The notes under the pieces were generated by a model. That model had not been told where the DNA came from. It made no database searches and saw only the letters and a program-made list of their open reading frames with translations. 64,000 nt of DNA from Apiosordaria backusii (taxonomy: Eukaryota; Ascomycota; Sordariomycetes; Sordariales; Lasiosphaeriaceae): assembly GCA_030549205.1 (NCBI GenBank), contig JAUKTV010000012.1:496001-560000 (forward strand), in the 5' to 3' direction. A program made the position numbers and the translations under genes. This document shows, piece by piece, positions 20,611 to 31,467 of this stretch; position 1 is the first letter of the stretch, and every line of letters begins with the position of its first letter.

Positions 20611-21873
20611 ATGGCTAACCTACAAGACATTGTGGACAAATTCCGGCCTAATGTTGCTGAGTATGAGGCCGTGTATCGGCACTTGCATCAGAACCCCGAG
20701 CTCTCCATGCTAGAAGCCGACACAGCACATCTAGCAAGAGCCCACCTTGAGAAGCTTGGTTTCGACTCTGTCATCAGCCATATCGGGGGACAGGGAATTG
20801 CCGGGGTGCTCCAGAACGGCCCCGGTCCCACCGTCATCCTTCGGGCTGACATGGACGCTCTACCCATCAAGGGACTCACCGGGCTCCCCTATACCAGCAC
20901 CAAGACCCAGCTAGATCGATTCTGGACAGAGAAACCCGTCATGCACGCCTGCGGCCACGATGTCCACGTTGCCTGTCTTATGGGGGCCGCCGAGCTTCTG
21001 TATGCCGCCAAGGAGGTGTGGTCTGGGACGCTCATCTGTCTGTTTCAGCCAGGGGAGGAGGACGGCGCCGGGGCCAGGAAGATGGTTGAGGATGGGCTAT
21101 TCGACAAGATACCAAAGCCTGACATCCTTCTCGGGCAGCACGTCGTCAAGACAGAGGCCGGGACCATCCAGATCCGCTCGGGGCCGGCATTGTCCGCCTG
21201 CGATTGCTTCGACGTCCGGCTTTTCGGGAAGGGCGGCCATGGCTCCTCCCCGCATAAGTGCATCGACCCGGTCTATGCTGCGTGCTTTACGGTGGTGCGC
21301 CTGCAGGGCATTGTTTCCCGCGAGGTTGACCCCGCAAACTACGCCGTTGTCACCTGTGTCTATCTCCGAACCGCCAACGCGATCAACATTGTCCCGGATA
21401 CGGTCGACATGAAGGTGGACGTGAGAACATATGACCCCGCTGTTCGGGAGCGAGTCGTTGCGGCTGTCAAACGTGTCATACGTGGCGAGAGCGAGGCTTC
21501 CGGACTGCTGAAGGAGCCCCAGATTGTCCAGACTGACGACATCCCGGCAATCATCAACGATGACAACGTGGTCAAGGTATTAGAGAGGGTGTTCAGAGAG
21601 CACTTTGGCGGGAACACTATCTCGGAGATGGTAAGAGATACGGGAAGTGACGACTTTTCGATTTTCGCGGAAGCACAAAACATTCCGTGCACGTACTGGA
21701 ATATAGGAGGTGTAGACCCGGCGATATGGCAAGAGGCGAAGCGCAAAGGTACAATCGACGAGCTTCCCGGCAACCATTCGGCCCATTTTGCGCCGGTAAT
21801 CAGTCCGACTATACGAACAGGGATCGATGCATTGGCGGTGGCATCCTTGGCCTACCTAACTTCAGATCTCTAG
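20611..21873 (+). CDS. M20-family amidohydrolase (M20D-like)
   Basis: Single exon, 420 residues, full length for the family. Members are binuclear-metal hydrolases that cleave amide bonds of N-acyl amino acids or conjugates such as hippurate or indole-acetyl amino acids. Predicted metal ligands are C114 and H116 (HACGHDVH), E150 (QPGEED, with E149 as the general base), H177 (GQHVV) and H389 (NHSAHFAP). The dimerisation (lid) domain lies around residues 190-310 (KGGHGSSPH within it). There is no signal peptide or membrane anchor, so a cytosolic location is likely. Substrate cannot be deduced. The ATG context (AATTATGGC) and alignment to the usual family start support 20611. An LTR-like piece lies just upstream and may contribute its promoter. 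Confidence 0.93.
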   Translation: MANLQDIVDKFRPNVAEYEAVYRHLHQNPELSMLEADTAHLARAHLEKLGFDSVISHIGGQGIAGVLQNGPGPTVILRADMDALPIKGLTGLPYTSTKTQLDRFWTEKPVMHACGHDVHVACLMGAAELLYAAKEVWSGTLICLFQPGEEDGAGARKMVEDGLFDKIPKPDILLGQHVVKTEAGTIQIRSGPALSACDCFDVRLFGKGGHGSSPHKCIDPVYAACFTVVRLQGIVSREVDPANYAVVTCVYLRTANAINIVPDTVDMKVDVRTYDPAVRERVVAAVKRVIRGESEASGLLKEPQIVQTDDIPAIINDDNVVKVLERVFREHFGGNTISEMVRDTGSDDFSIFAEAQNIPCTYWNIGGVDPAIWQEAKRKGTIDELPGNHSAHFAPVISPTIRTGIDALAVASLAYLTSDL

Positions 21874-21987
21874 AAAAAGCAAGTCGTCTGTATCTATCTC
21901 TCTTCGGTACCTTCAAATGCCTAGGAGATCGTGTAATATCCATAACCAACCGCGTCTTATCGCATTCTTGTAGTGGTAGGCCAACGC

Positions 21988-22540
21988 CTACAGAATCACA
22001 AGCGCAATTCCAGTGCATATTCCTATCCAAATCGTCAAGGTGCCTTGACCCAATTCCACAAAATTCATACCAAAAAAGCTTGTAGCAAGAGCCAAGGGGA
22101 GGTAAAAAAAGGCTAATAGCGTGACCGTCTTTGTTTGCTCACCCGTATCTATCGCCTTCCGGGACTCCTGCAGCATTACCCCATTCGTGATAATGCTCAC
22201 CCCCTCGAGGCATTGGGCCTCGAGCTTCCGCGCGCGGGGCATGAGGTACTCAAAGTCCCTAGCGGTGGTGTTGTTCTTGGAGCGGATAAGATCAGCTAGC
22301 TGGTGATCGGCTTGGATAGAAGGCCACCTCGATGAGTCTCTGTTGCGCAGGAAGAGTAGCACCTCCTCAAGATTCTGCGCATGGCTGTCCAGCAGCTCTC
22401 TGAAGTACTTTAGGTTGCTAACGGAGAAGTTGGTGGCAGTCTGAGTCGAGCCAATCTCGTCCTTCACACACAGTTCTATTGAGTTGAGGAATTGTTTCAC
22501 CGATGTCAGCTCTGCGTGGACGATGACTGTGATGGCGTTT
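21988..22540 (-). pseudogene. Truncated CorA-like Mg2+ transporter, C-terminal part
   Basis: An open frame without an ATG (bounded upstream by TAA near 22538) encodes about 180 residues matching the end of fungal CorA-like proteins: a coiled helical region (LLDSHAQNLEEVLLFLRNRD), then TVTLLAFFYLPLALATSFFGMNF, which carries the FGMN signature in place of YGMNF, and a second hydrophobic helix before the stop. The large N-terminal domain is absent, and no upstream exon with matching phase was found, although a CAG acceptor-like site sits at the start. It is therefore most likely a truncated relic, facing the M20 gene tail-to-tail. Confidence 0.65.
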
Positions 22541-23398
22541 TAGAGCTGATGAAAGCTTGGAAAGCTCGGTACCTACCTAATTAAGTCCTGGTGGGATAGC
22601 CTTAGATCGTCGTCTTTGGGAGTGATTATCGATCGACAACGCGTACTGCAACTGCTGCTCGAAGATTGGCAACTCTCCTGTGACGTATCAACCCGTTTAG
22701 TGTTTCGTTACTACAGACCTGAAAGGCTGAATTTCGGTATTAGCTCACTGATTCTAGACGCTCCGGCAACCTGCTTTTCAAAGATTGAGGCTGCCATGGC
22801 CTCCTCCTTCTCAGGGGTGTCTTGCTCTCCAAGGTCACGTATCACCCTGCAGGGCGCAGAAAGGGATTATATTCTAGCTTTTATACTCTCCGCCGCAATA
22901 GATGCCCGACCTACAAGGGCCGAAGCTCCAAGAACGCCCACCGCGCTCATCGTGGTGGGCTTTCAACGCTGTGTGCCATCCACCCCCCAACCCTGTGTGT
23001 GAAGGTTACCGTGTTCTGCCCTCGGGCGGTCAATAGAAAGAGGCTTCCCAAGCCAGAGGCTCGAGCTCCCAAAAAAAGAAGAAGAAGGCATTCAACAGGT
23101 GAGTCCAGCTGGCCGAGGAAGTGCTGAAGGTGGTCGCAGGTGGACGCACGTGCTACTAACTCGTGCAGCTGCAGGCGTAGTCGTATGTTCTTGCACTTCA
23201 GTCCCAGGACAAGGGGAAGCACAAACAGGCCACTTTTCAACTCAACCCCCCCAATCTTCCAACCCAAAGGAAACCCCGCCCCTGTAATCTTACGTCGCTC
23301 TCTCATTAAGAAGAGAAATCCCAGCCATCTCCGCACGATTATCTTGTATACCGCACCTCGACCCTCGCAATAGCGGCTTGCAGTCGGCAGCCAGGACA
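22541..23398. other. Intergenic, no gene seen
   Basis: Short frames only. The right part should be the promoter of the dehydrogenase at 23399. Confidence 0.4.
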
Positions 23399-24358
23399 AT
23401 GAACTTGAAGACCGTCTCTGTCGTTGGTTAGTCATATCCCTTTTACCTAACCTTTTTTTACGCTTCTGACTTCAAGGTATTTAGGGGCCAACCGTGGCAT
23501 CGGTCTCCAGCTAATCCGCACTTTCCAGTCAAGAGGCTGGCATACCATTGGCTCCGTTCGTCCAGAAACGCTCGCTTCAAACGATGCTTCCATCACTGAT
23601 GTACGCCTTTTACTTTCAATCATTACTACATAACACCGGGATCTGACTGTCGTCTAGCTGAGAGCTACAAACTCGGATATTGTCCAAATCGACTACAAGA
23701 ATGAGACAACCATCAAGTCCGCTGCCGATGAGCTTGCGGAGAAGGAAGTGAAGCTGGATGTCTTGATCAATTGTGGTGGGATCAAAGTTCGTCCGCTGGA
23801 ATGGCATCTGCATGAGCAGGAGGACTTGATGGAGAGATTCGAAGTCATGGTAGTCGTATGTGCACGCCATCGCTCTGCAGTGGTGAGATAATACGTCGTT
23901 GACACTTCACAGGGGCCGTTTCTCGTCACCAAACATTTCCTCCCGCTGATCACAAAAGACGGCACTGGGAAGCTCATCTATATTACTTCCAAGTCTGGAA
24001 GTATTGGAGGTAGGCTTGACACACTCTTATGCCTGACCATTAAGGCCGGCCACTGGCTCTTAGTTACTAACCGGGAACAACAGCACCCGATCATGACGGA
24101 GAAGTGATTGGGTACCGTATGGCAAAGGCTGCAGCCAACCAGCAGGTGAAGACACTGGCCCTTGACTTCCAGCGTGACAACATCCCCATCACAACCCTCG
24201 CATTCGAACCTGGTTTCATCAAGACCAAACTCACTGGCTGGTGGGGTCGCGTTGATATCGAGGAATCTTGTAATGGCATGGTGGACATTATTGAGAAGTT
24301 GTCCCCCGAGCAGTCGGGAACCTTTGTGAACTGGAAGGGGGAGACAATTCCTTGGTAG
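23399..24358 (+). CDS. Short-chain dehydrogenase/reductase (237 aa, five exons)
   Basis: Exons 23399..23426, 23485..23600, 23658..23855, 23913..24009 and 24084..24358 join in frame through four short GT-AG introns. The protein is a classical-type SDR: the nucleotide-binding motif is GANRGIG (residues 10-16), NCGG replaces the usual NNAG (residues 86-89), and the catalytic set is S144, Y157 and K161 (YRMAK). Such enzymes oxidise or reduce alcohols or ketones with NAD(P)(H); the substrate cannot be predicted. At 237 residues it is at the short end of the family. There is no signal peptide, so it is probably cytosolic. The first exon of only nine codons was chosen because it completes the glycine-rich motif. 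Confidence 0.88.
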
Positions 24359-24737
24359 TCACGCCCTGGACAAAACACTAGGTATGTACTAAATATAGGC
24401 GCTCAGAATTTATTTAAATGCCTACTACACCCTTTAAACGAAGCCATCGTCATGTCTAAAAATGGAAGGAGTGAGGGCATTCCCACGTGGAAGGAGCACG
24501 GCCACGGCAACAACCAGAGGTCCACGGCCAAGAGCATCACAGTCCTGTTCAAAACCTGGGATGTGGGCTTTTGCAAGCCAAGCCGTCTTCAACCATCAAC
24601 ACCACCAAGATCAACCGCACCCACGGCCACACCCAAGTAAGCCAGTTCCTCGCGTGCAGCTTTGCCCAAGACTGACCAATAGCAATTGACGGGGTACTGG
24701 CCGATTTATTGATCGGCGCGCGCGGCTGGCAATACTG
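24359..24737. other. 3' region of the dehydrogenase
   Basis: No recognisable gene. A 62-codon frame (24452-24640) is Pro/Thr-rich without a domain. Confidence 0.4.
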
Positions 24738-25353
24738 CTGTGCCTTGCAAACGAAACGACGTTCGGGCCCAAGCGTTTTACCAAGCTTTTTTATTAACTG
24801 AACACACATACGTATTAACTACAGGCTTAAATATACGTTCTATTAATAATTAATGCTTACTATATACTTAGATTTAAGAAAAAAAGGTATATATAGTATA
24901 ATATATACTGGTATTTACTATTGCAGTATTTTTTTATATTTTAGCTATATTTAGTATATTGGTTATTAAAAATGTATATTAAAAGAGGTAGTAAAAAATG
25001 TATATTACGCGATAGTATAAGAACGGATTTTTTACTTTAGGCACCTATTTTTTAATAGTATTTTAATACTAAACCTACTCTTTAAGTTAAATAGCCATCT
25101 TTGACTTATATGCTTACCTATATAGAATTGCTAATTACTACTATAACTATATATAAAAGTAGCTAAAAGTAGGTATAATTAATATGCCAGTATTTAATTA
25201 TACTAGTTTAATTGCCAGGCTGTATATTGGCCTGTATATTGAATTAGTGGTTGAATTGGTGATTGAAGTAGTTGATTGAGCGTGTGTTGAATTTGGATGA
25301 AAAGTCTTGGTAAGACGCTTAGGCCCGAACGTCGTTTCGTTTGCAAGGCACAG
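24738..25353. mobile_element. AT-rich element with 48-bp terminal inverted repeats (RIP-like)
   Basis: The left end 24738-24785 (CTGTGCCTTGCAAACGAAAC...) and the right end 25306-25353 are inverted copies. The outer 32 bases are identical, and the next 16 differ by two C/T transitions. Between them lie about 520 bases of very AT-rich DNA (many TATA, TTAATA and AGTATATT words), with no frame, as expected for a repeat altered by RIP. A TA-target element of the Tc1/mariner group is possible, because TA lies close outside each end, but the target duplication is not clean; CAATACTG also occurs just outside both ends. The element lies 216 bp upstream of the next gene's ATG. Confidence 0.75.
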
Positions 25354-25467
25354 TGTGTACAATACTGTGGTGGTAGTTGATGCTGCACTTGGTGGAAGAG
25401 CATCCTTCCCGTTGCTTTTCAGATCCCTGCCGTTTGTAAGGCTTAAATATTCCAACGTCCAATTCTT

Positions 25468-25474
25468 TATAAAA
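25468..25474 (+). promoter_or_regulatory. TATA box of the 25.6 kb gene
   Basis: TATAAAA lies 96-102 bp before the ATG at 25570 and 115 bp after the end of the AT-rich element. Confidence 0.45.
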
Positions 25475-25569
25475 GCTTTATCTCCCCTCCTTCAGCGAAG
25501 CTCACGTGACACCAACACCAACCACAACCACACCGCGACCATCCATCGTACCCGATCCGAACAGTCAAT

Positions 25570-26479
25570 ATGGATGCCCAGGATGTTACCGACTTTGAGG
25601 AGATGGAGAACACTATCTGGTCGACTAACAGGCTCTATCTCTGCCTCCTGGAAACCTTCCCCAACTATGTCCAGGACTTCCAAGCCAAATGGAACGACTG
25701 GCAGCAGGCTATCTCCGCCAAAGAGTAGTTCGCCCCCGTCAACCCATTCATCCATCCATTTGCTAACCTTACCTACAGTTCATCAACCTGGTCCTCGGTC
25801 CCCTCCTTCACGACCCTAACCACCCTCGGCCCCAAAATCATACCCCTCGTCGTCTACCAACTGGCGCTCAACCAGAACGACAACACGGCCGTGCATCTCT
25901 GTACATACCTCCCTTACCTTCCCGCCCCCTCTCTCCTCCCCCGCCCACCCAACGTCTCGCTAATACTAACCCCTCATTTTTTGTTCCCCGCCCACCATAG
26001 ACACCACCCTGGAAACCAATCCCTTCTACCTCCCCGGCCCTCCCGCCGAAGTCGGTTCCTCCCGCGCGCTGCAAATCCTGCGTCTATCCTTCGACCGCAA
26101 CCGCGCGGTGCGCAACGCCCTCGCCGACTGGGCCGAGTACAGCGAGCGAGTCTCGCGCCACAGCACGTCGACCATGTACACCGAGTGCGCCGAGTACGAC
26201 ACGTTGCTCGGCTTCGGGCAGAGCATCATCCCGCAGGTGATGCTGCAGTATGCGCACGATATCAAGGTCCAGAGCGGCGGCGGGGGCGTGCTGGTGAGTG
26301 CAAGCGGGATTGGCCGGGGGTTGCTGTTCTGGTATGAGCTACTGCACGAGCTGGTGTGGGGCGGCAAGACGGGGGTGCAGACGGTGGAGTTTGAGGAGAT
26401 GTATAAGCGGTGGGAGGCATGGTTTCAGGGAGGGGGCGGCGTTGAAGATGCGCCGAGGTTCGGCAGGCAGGCTGCCTGA
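25570..26479 (+). CDS. Conserved fungal protein of unknown function (251 aa)
   Basis: Three exons, 25570..25724, 25779..25900 and 26001..26479, joined by introns with donors GTAGTT and GTACAT and acceptors CTACAG and CCATAG. The reconstructed protein reads DSSTWSSVPSFTTLTTLGPKI across the first junction and LGPKIIPLVVYQLAL after it, a pattern I associate with a widespread uncharacterised fungal family. The C-terminal half is helical and acidic, with a Gly-rich insertion (SGGGGVLVSASG) and a WYELLHELVWGGK motif. There is no signal peptide or membrane helix. The splice model removes an in-frame TAG at the end of exon 1, which supports it. Role unknown. Confidence 0.75.
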
Positions 26480-26747
26480 TGATGGGGATATTCAGTAAAC
26501 CCTCGCCCGGCCGTTGGTGTGCTTGGGGTTGTTAGGGAGGAGGGATTTCCTATTTCGTTTTCTTCCAGAGGCAAGTCGTCGCTCGTGGAGACTCAGATGC
26601 CCTGCTGGTTTATGGGTGATAGTCTAAATGATATTGGGTCCTGCCTCTGCTGAAGCCAGAAACTTCTTCTTTATTTTTCTCTGTGTAGGTAGGTACTTAG
26701 CAATGATTTGCCTTTGCTAGAGCTAGAAACAGCTTCCATATTTTAGC

Positions 26748-27122
26748 CTATCTATGGAGCACCTCTCGGGCTACTATAGCTGCAAACGTTGTGTCATATT
26801 CTGCATCAGACAGGACGGCAATCACAACATTATGACTCCCGATCTTGTCCAAGATATAGCTGTTGTTATCGTGCTGGCCGACTTGTCCAGGACCACCGTA
26901 TTCTTCATCGAGGAAAGGTCGGGCTGCGACGAATTCCGTGGTTATAGCGCAGATCCAGCCGACGGTATACTCAAAATTTGCTCTTTGTTGAGAGATATTG
27001 GCTCCCGAGGTCTCCAAACCAGCAGAAGCTCTTCTTCCCCTAATCTCTCGGTCAACAGCTTCTACAGGAGGTCGTTGTGCGAATAATGGTTGTGCGGGAT
27101 TGCAGGCGTCAAGATAATTCAT
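26748..27122 (-). pseudogene. N-terminal relic of a phosphorylase-type (NLR-associated) domain
   Basis: A 124-codon frame contains FEYTVGWICAITTEFVAA, then DDN/HDNNSYILDKIGSHNVVIAVL, the opening of the purine/uridine phosphorylase-like domain that fungal NLR proteins and ankyrin proteins carry at their N-terminus. The frame ends right before the expected glycine-rich G-I-G-G-G segment, with a TAG after VLHR. The rest of the domain and any NACHT or repeat region are missing here. This is most simply a truncated relic, though a short expressed protein cannot be excluded. Confidence 0.65.
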
Positions 27123-28517
27123 AGTGGGGTAACCGAGGGCCTGTGCGAAAGCAAGCCCCCCTCTCCTGCATGTGGGCTGCTTCTTATCTACGTAAGCAAT
27201 CAGTACCTACCACTGAGCAGGTAGGAGTGAATGGTGAAATGGTAAGACGGAATGAGGGGCTGGGCGTGCAAAGAGAAATCAAGTCCATGCATGGAACAGA
27301 TTGAGAAAGCATGATATAAGGGCCAAGGGAAAGAGCTCGTGGGGGGCGGATAGGAATGCATAAGACCAAAATGATGAGAGGACTGATGCTGCTGTAGCCT
27401 TATCAAAGGGGAACTAAACACTGGAGATAATTCAAGAGGTCCACTGCCCAACCCGTTGCCAGGTCAGAACGATGACGCCATCCAAATAATGACCCCCTGA
27501 ACTCCTCTGCCCCTGAACAACATCAGAGAACCTCATTGACAAGGGAACTATTCACTGCCACACTCAAGCATCACAGCCAAAGCCATACGACTTCAGAACT
27601 CCTATTTCTTTTCAATTTATTCTTGCCAAGCCCTCAGCTTCACCCAAAGACTGAACACCCTGTGCCCCGTGCGACCAGCACATCCCCTGGCATATCAGTG
27701 CAACAGTAGATCCACACAAGACGGAGACGGACTCTTGAATTCACTCCTCAACTTCCAGCAAGTCCCGGACCGGAGTAAATCAACCTCGCCGTCCTAACCT
27801 GCATCTCCAACCTTGGCGACAAGACGGTACCAAATTGCCCCTGATATGATCGTCGCCGTCAGCCGCAAGTCTAGATCCATCTCTCCAACCCCCAAACCCC
27901 CAGTGATCGCGATCTTTCGCTACCAACTTCCCCTTCCTACCCTCCCCATCGTCATGATCTTGACGATCTCGCACCGGTATCCAAATCCAGCCATTTCCAA
28001 TCTATCTCCTGCTCATCAATCCCCCTCAACGAGTAATTGCTTATTCTATGTCTCACTTTTCCCACCCGTTTTGACGTTATACAAAGACGCACCACCCCCT
28101 CACTCGCTACCATGTCGTGGAATCTGTAGTAGGTGGCCCAAGAAAACTCAGCCGCACTTCAAATGGGGTAGGTGGTAGGTACGTATGGGGCTGGGCAAAG
28201 TCCAACGTTGATATTAGGCGGGAGCTGAGCTGGGTAAGGTTTAGCGAATGAGGGAGGGAGGGCACCAATCACTCAGCCGCATTAGACGATTGAGCTTCCG
28301 TGTTGAGGCGGGCATATCCCGGTGCGTGGTGGTGAGAGTTTGGAAAAAAGGAAGATCGTGACATAATGACTTTTTATTTGAAGACGGAATAGGCGGATGG
28401 ATGTTGACCCGGGGAGAGGAGGGGTTGGTGATCTTGATGCAGGCTGAGACCGAGGGGGTAGATGGCAGTTAGGACGAAGACGTAAAGGGGAGAGAGTGGC
28501 TATGGGGGAAAATGGTG
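27123..28517. other. Intergenic, no gene seen
   Basis: About 1.4 kb with no supported gene; it leads into the promoter of the small secreted protein. Confidence 0.4.
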
Positions 28518-28525
28518 TATATAAA
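28518..28525 (+). promoter_or_regulatory. TATA box of the small secreted protein gene
   Basis: TATATAAA about 190 bp before the ATG at 28709. The leader between them ends in TTTTGTAG just before the start codon, so a 5' UTR intron is possible. Confidence 0.5.
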
Positions 28526-28708
28526 CCCTGCGATGTCCTCATCGATCTAGACTAGAAATTGTTCTTCAGCATCACACTACAATCAAGCACTACAACTCCA
28601 ATCATACTACAACTTACGCTCTACTAAACCCCTCTTCGGTCAGTCCTAAACCCCAGCTCACATGTTTCTTCCGTCTCGGTTCCTAACTCCATCCTGATTT
28701 TGTAGAAA

Positions 28709-29059
28709 ATGAAGGTCTCAACCATCATCGCCATCCCCGCCGCCTTCGCCATCGGCGCCTCAGCCCAGCTGGCCCAGTGCCAGGCTGCCTGCCGCAATGG
28801 CGAGGAGGCCATGAACCGCTTCTGCCGCACTCTCAGGGCCCCTGCCCTTCGTGCTGCCTGCTGGGGCCTGGCAGTTGCGCTGGGATCCGCTCCTGGCCAG
28901 ACAGCCTGCCTTAACTGGTGCTACTGGCAGTACGGATCACTCAAGCGTGACGTTTTGGACGTCTTGGAAGCTCGTGGAGAGGTCTCACTTGCGGATGACT
29001 TTGCTTTGACTGGATTGGAGGTTGACAAGCGTGGTGTTGAGGTTGAGTGGACTGCATGA
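28709..29059 (+). CDS. Small secreted six-cysteine protein (116 aa)
   Basis: An N-terminal signal peptide (MKVSTIIAIPAAFAIGASA) should be cleaved near residue 19. The mature part has six cysteines at positions 24, 28, 39, 51, 67 and 71, spaced C-x3-C-x10-C-x11-C-x15-C-x3-C, an even number suited to three disulfides. After the last Cys the tail has two dibasic sites (LKR at 78-80 and DKR at 106-108) where a Kex2-type protease could cut. It resembles effector-like or surface small secreted proteins, but no known family is recognised. No intron is seen in the coding part. Confidence 0.75.
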   Translation: MKVSTIIAIPAAFAIGASAQLAQCQAACRNGEEAMNRFCRTLRAPALRAACWGLAVALGSAPGQTACLNWCYWQYGSLKRDVLDVLEARGEVSLADDFALTGLEVDKRGVEVEWTA

Positions 29060-29266
29060 GCTCATAGTTCGAGGTCTTTGTGCCTGTGTGCAATGTATTG
29101 AGTCGACCTAGGTACCCAGAAAAGAAGTAAGGCAATCACAATTCACTTGCTGGATATACTGCTGCATTTGAGAAGTGTGTATTCCAGTACCTATTTAGAA
29201 ACATGATGAATTTTGAAACTTGTGTCCGTGTGGCGTGTCTTCTTTCAGCATGTAGATACATGTACC

Positions 29267-31118
29267 CTATGAAGGCCTCGCAGAAATGAACACCCACCAC
29301 CCATTTGCTCTTTTCCTTGTTGACAGTTCAATGATAACGGATGTGTTATCATCCACCATTTGCCGGGAGCAAGGAATGCATTTCCTAGCTGGACAGCCCT
29401 CGACACAGGTTCCGACTGGGTGTGTACTTTCAACTTCACTTGCAAGCTCCGCCAAATTCTTGCCCTTGCATGGGGGGATATTCGTATACAGACGTGTATC
29501 GATGGACGCCACTTCGGGGGTCAAGACAATCATGAAGGATTTGCCTTGCATATTAGAATAAAACAAAGTCGGTCTGTTGAATGTTGTACTTTTTGTCGGG
29601 TACAGGTGAACCTCATCACCAACCTGAATCCAGCTGGCATGAAAGCCGCCTGACAGCAAATCCACATCAACTATTTCGAATATGGGGGCCGTTTGACCCG
29701 GCCCTTTGACAATAACTGCATTGGTCATACTCTTCCATGGTCTAGGATCGAGGTAAAGTGGTCTCCTTTGCCGACTCCCCGCTTCTCGCAGAACGGCAAC
29801 GCGGTGAGGTTGGCCATCAGAGATCGGTCTAGCAGCATACAAAAGCCACATGTCCAATTTCATGCCATGCCAGGCCTTGGGCCCGTATATGCTCTCCCTG
29901 CTTGAGTTCAGCTGGAAGTCCTCCCGTGTCATGATTATCTTCAAGGGAACAGCATCTTGCATGAGCTGTATTGAGGCGGTTGTCTTCCAATATGGCGTAT
30001 CCGTTACAGTGCGTCTGGAAAAAACGCCCGGAGAGACCTCTTTTAAGATCAACACCAGGCTAGGCCGTCCATTTGCATGGTTATTGACACTGCAATTGAG
30101 CAGTACCGAAAGTGTCCGGCCACCAGCGTCATCCCTAGAGTCTTGCCCCACGAAGAAAGACATTTCAATCCGCCGTCTACTAATCGAGATGTTCCTGCTC
30201 AGGAAACCAGACTCGCGCTCTACCTCATACGGCCAGCTGTGAACGGTGACACCACCACTTAATATGAAGGCTTTTGGTGTTTCGGCCAGTATTGGGTTGC
30301 CCCCTTGAAAAATGCTATGAACACTGTGGTAGAGTATTGAGTCGTCTTCCGTGTCTTTCAAAATCTCTTCCTGTAGTCTCTGAAAGGCTCTGTGCCCCTC
30401 CCCGTATAAGAGTGGCATATTAATATCGAAGATGCCCAATAGAGAATACGCCATATCTTCCACACGAGTTGTGAACCGGTTTGAGGCCCAAGACATCTTT
30501 TGTGCTGCGCTGAATTTTGAGAGATTACCAGTGTCAAAATAGCTGGCGCTGATCCGTGTGATATCGACGATAGGATCTAAAAGATCATGTCTGGAGCCTA
30601 TCTCGCGCCAGTCTGACGCAAAGAAATATACGACCGATGGAGCGATAAGTTCTTGAAGTGTCCATCCACGAGTAAACCACCGAGCCCGCCTGAAACTGCT
30701 TCCGGGAGCGCGATGATCTTGGCCTTGCTGTACGTCGCTGAGAAACGCATAGCAAACTTGGGCTTGGCGATACCATCGAAACATAGAGTTGATAGCTTCA
30801 GACAGCTCCGCAGAACTTGATTTGTCGATGCAACAAGTATCAATCCACTGAATAGGTAGATATGCATTAGCTATAATCCCTGTGAGATGTACTTGAAACA
30901 ACAAGGCCACATACAATGTACTCGAACCCATCTTTTCTGGCTTGTTCACATGCTCCTATCATCTTGGCATAACCGTATCTTAAGTTTGCGGTGCCATTCT
31001 CAATGTCTTGAAACAGGACCTCCTCACGATCCCATGTATGTGATAGAATAGCATAGATAGGAATGTCTCCGTCGTAAAAGGTCTCGAGCTTGAGCGTGCG
31101 TGTGTTCAGGAGGCGCAT
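29267..31118 (-). CDS. HET-domain protein (594 aa)
   Basis: Exons 31118..30915 and 30847..29267 join across a 67-nt intron (donor GTATGT, branch GCTAATG, acceptor TTCAG). The three conserved blocks of the heterokaryon-incompatibility domain are present: YAILSHTWDREEVLFQDI (about residues 22-39), WIDTCCIDKSSSAELSEAI (from 69) and RWFTRGWTLQELIAP (about 120-135). A SLLGIFDINMPLLYGEG segment follows near residue 185, as in many HET proteins. The remaining 350 residues have no NACHT, WD40 or ankyrin repeats. HET proteins trigger programmed cell death on non-self recognition in filamentous ascomycetes. Its partner allele or sensor is unknown. The gene appears intact. Confidence 0.9.
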
Positions 31119-31467
31119 GGCGTCCCGGATTTGCGAGAATCGCTTTTGGGTCGAAATGGTCCAAGAATGTGTGTGTGATGAAGGACAGTTGGGCAGTTGT
31201 CAGAACCCCGCACCTTGGAGCTTCATGTGGCAGCCTGTGGACAAACGCACCCTATCAAGGTATCTCACATGACATGCAAGACTCAGGTCCAATCCCATTG
31301 GTGGGTCATGGAATTGAGGTGCTGGGGAAAGAACATGCCGCAGTGTCTGATCACAACAAGCAACGATTGTTGACTTTGGACATACATGGAGCCTGGAGCA
31401 ACTCATACACAGTTAAATTCATCTAAATACATCCCCAAACGCTCTTGGTTCCTGCCCCGTCCCGAAC
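31119..31467. other. HET promoter region
   Basis: No separate feature seen. Confidence 0.4.

Noticed and set aside
22616..23002. 128-codon plus-strand frame before the dehydrogenase
   Set aside because: No domain and no relation to neighbouring exons.
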